NCBI GenBank assembly: GCA_007124105.1
Contig: SLFT01000408.1
Location: forward strand, 1-14,157
Direction: 5' to 3'
Length of the DNA: 14,157 nt
DNA from: Candidatus Hydrogenedentota bacterium
Lineage (GTDB): Bacteria; Hydrogenedentota; Hydrogenedentia; Hydrogenedentales; CAITNO01
The translations under genes were made by a program, and so were the position numbers. Shown here piece after piece: positions 12,659-14,157 of this stretch. Below the pieces are notes generated by a model that saw only the letters and a program-made list of their open reading frames with translations, had not been told where the DNA came from and searched no databases. How positions within the stretch are numbered: position 1 is the stretch's first letter; every line of letters begins with the position of its first letter.

Positions 12659-13640
12659 TGTCGCGTTGTTGTCGCTGATAGTGTATGACAAAGATACACA
12701 TGCCCAATACGAACCAGCGTCGTTTGACGAGGCATTCGGTTACATGACGCCCGAGGTGGTTTCCTGGTTGAATATTACCGGATTGCACGATACAGCTTTG
12801 TTGGAGGCGGTGGGCAAAACATTTGATATCCACCCCTTGACGCTTGAGGATATACTGAATGCCGGGCAGCGTCCGAAAACGGAATTTTTTCCTGAGTATG
12901 TGTTCTTTGTGTTAAAGATGATTCGCTATGACGACCGCGCTCACAGCCTGGATATAGAACAGGTCAGTCTTATACTGGGAAAGAATTTTGTGATAACCTT
13001 TCAGGAGCGTCCGGGAGACGTCATGGATGCGCTTCGCGACCGTATTGCGCGTGGAAAGGGGCGCGTACGCCGGCGCGGCGCCGATTATTTGTTTTATTCA
13101 ATCGTTGACATTATCATTGACCACTACTTTACCAGCTTGGAACGCGTCGGTGATGATATCGAACTTCTGGAAACGCAGATTCTCGAAGCGCCGTCGGCGG
13201 CATTGACCACGGAGCTGCATCGCATGAAACGCGAACTGCTGTTCTTGCGCAAGGCTACCTGGCCCATGCGTGAACAGATTATGTCGTTATTGCGCGAAGA
13301 ACACCCGCACATTACAGAAGACAGCGCTCCCTATTTGCGCGACTTGTATGATCATACTATCCAAATCATTGATACAATCGAGACGTTTCGGGACATGCTT
13401 GCCGGACTACTGGACGTGTACCTGTCCAGCGTAAGCAACCGCATGAATGATGTTATGAAGGTGTTGACGGTTATTGCCACGATATTTATCCCCTTGACAT
13501 TTATTGCCGGCGTTTACGGTATGAACTTCGAATACATGCCCGAGCTGCATCAGCCGTTCGCGTATCCGGCCGTGCTGGTTTTGTGTGCGCTTATCGCGGT
13601 TGGCATGGTCATGTATTTCAAGCGAAAAGGGTGGCTGTAA
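12573..13640 (+). CDS. corA: CorA-family magnesium/cobalt transporter
   Basis: CorA is a pentameric inner-membrane channel for Mg2+ (and Co2+/Ni2+). The 355-residue product has the large N-terminal cytoplasmic domain (about 15-290), the long stalk helix, TM1 (about 295-315) ending in the signature YGMNFEYMPEL (315-325), and TM2 (about 330-348), then the basic C-terminus KRKGWL. The N-terminal LPPGTLVHLGE (15-25) is typical of the Thermotoga-like CorA group. The ATG at 12573 has GAGG 7-8 nt upstream; a 40-residue extension of the frame is not supported. It lies 49 nt upstream of hslU on the same strand, so the two may be co-transcribed. Confidence 0.95.
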   Translation: MLKKLMSSYAKRVALPPGTLVHLGERALDVALLSLIVYDKDTHAQYEPASFDEAFGYMTPEVVSWLNITGLHDTALLEAVGKTFDIHPLTLEDILNAGQRPKTEFFPEYVFFVLKMIRYDDRAHSLDIEQVSLILGKNFVITFQERPGDVMDALRDRIARGKGRVRRRGADYLFYSIVDIIIDHYFTSLERVGDDIELLETQILEAPSAALTTELHRMKRELLFLRKATWPMREQIMSLLREEHPHITEDSAPYLRDLYDHTIQIIDTIETFRDMLAGLLDVYLSSVSNRMNDVMKVLTVIATIFIPLTFIAGVYGMNFEYMPELHQPFAYPAVLVLCALIAVGMVMYFKRKGWL

Positions 13641-13689
13641 TCTGTTGCTTCGAGATTCGTTGTTTCACAAAGCATATCAGGAGATTAGC

Positions 13690-14157
13690 ATGGAATCATT
13701 GACGCCAGCGGAAATTGTCCGCGAGTTGGACAAGCATATTATTGGTCAGAACAAGGCAAAACGCAAGGTGGCAGTAGCGTTGCGCAACCGATGGCGCCGC
13801 CTTCAGTTGTCCGATGAATTGCGCGAGGAAATCATTCCCAAAAACATTATCATGATTGGTTCCACGGGTGTGGGTAAGACAGAGATTGCGCGGCGTCTGG
13901 CGAAGCTGGTTGACGCCCCGTTTGTGAAGGTTGAGGCAAGCAAATTTACCGAGGTGGGTTATGTGGGGCGCGATTGCGAATCCATGATTCGCGAATTGAC
14001 CGAAGCGGCGGTGAAAATGGCGCGGGAGGAACTGCGCCAGGAATGCGAAGAAAAGGCGCGTGTCCAGGTGGAAAAGCGCCTGCTGGATTTATTATTGCCG
14101 CCGCGCAGACAGCCCGAGCACCGCGCTGAATTCAAACCCATGGACCCGGAGCAGGGC
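13690..14157 (+). CDS. hslU: HslU, ATPase subunit of HslUV protease (partial, 3' end outside window)
   Basis: HslU is the AAA+ unfoldase that feeds substrates to the HslV peptidase. The 156 codons in view contain TPAEIVRELDKHIIGQ (5-20), ALRNRWRRLQL, Walker A GSTGVGKT (57-64) and KFTEVGYVGRD (86-96), the pore loop with the GYVG signature. Then comes the start of the intermediate domain, rich in charged helix. The usual HslU has Pro where Ser58 stands in Walker A and Val after GRD; both changes look tolerable. The ATG at 13690 has GGAG 6 nt upstream. The frame stays open to the last base. hslV normally precedes hslU, but corA is the upstream neighbour here, so hslV must lie elsewhere or downstream. 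Confidence 0.95.
   Translation, partial: MESLTPAEIVRELDKHIIGQNKAKRKVAVALRNRWRRLQLSDELREEIIPKNIIMIGSTGVGKTEIARRLAKLVDAPFVKVEASKFTEVGYVGRDCESMIRELTEAAVKMAREELRQECEEKARVQVEKRLLDLLLPPRRQPEHRAEFKPMDPEQG

Overview
The window comes from a bacterial chromosome of moderate GC content. The genes are housekeeping or core accessory genes, tightly packed, with no insertion sequence, prophage, CRISPR array, tRNA or rRNA that I can see. A LolA-type lipoprotein chaperone implies an outer membrane (a diderm), yet the window also carries a DivIVA-domain protein and a large SRP RNA with an Alu domain, both more familiar from Gram-positive bacteria. I cannot name the taxon. A deep-branching diderm phylum or a deltaproteobacterium-like lineage is only a guess.

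Layout. Bases 1-311 hold nothing I can call. On the minus strand a four-helix membrane protein (1724-2302) is followed by a PAS/AAA+/Fis sigma54-dependent activator (312-1700), probably as a two-gene operon. On the plus strand is a SirB1/transglutaminase-like protein (2698-3576), which converges on lolA (3610-4401, minus). A minus-strand block then reads, in transcription order: SRP RNA (about 8154-7872), dnaX (7829-6618, with a tau tail in the -1 frame to 6133), proC (6079-5267) and a DivIVA-like gene (5208-4522), ending at a hairpin. Next to it, a minus-strand pair encodes a DUF819 membrane protein (10907-9750) and a sphingosine-1-phosphate-lyase-like PLP enzyme (9730-8267). The rest reads plus: Fe superoxide dismutase (11179-11772), a strong terminator (11937-11964), a thioredoxin-like [2Fe-2S] ferredoxin (12023-12289), corA (12573-13640) and the start of hslU (13690 to the window end).

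Main points of interest. First, dnaX stops after 403 codons, but a well-formed DnaX C-terminal domain continues in the -1 frame. The only stretch where the two frames overlap (28 nt) contains an in-phase A AAC CCT slippery heptamer, two codons before the gamma stop, followed by a possible stem. This predicts gamma (403 aa) and tau (565 aa) from one gene by programmed -1 frameshifting. Second, a close match to a sigma54 promoter (TGGCA-N6-TTGCA at 11827-11842) lies between sodB and its distant terminator, with no gene between promoter and terminator. This suggests a sigma54-dependent small RNA of about 110 nt. Third, the complete large-type SRP RNA can be read on the minus strand upstream of dnaX. 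Functional statements rest on family recognition by eye; no searches were run.
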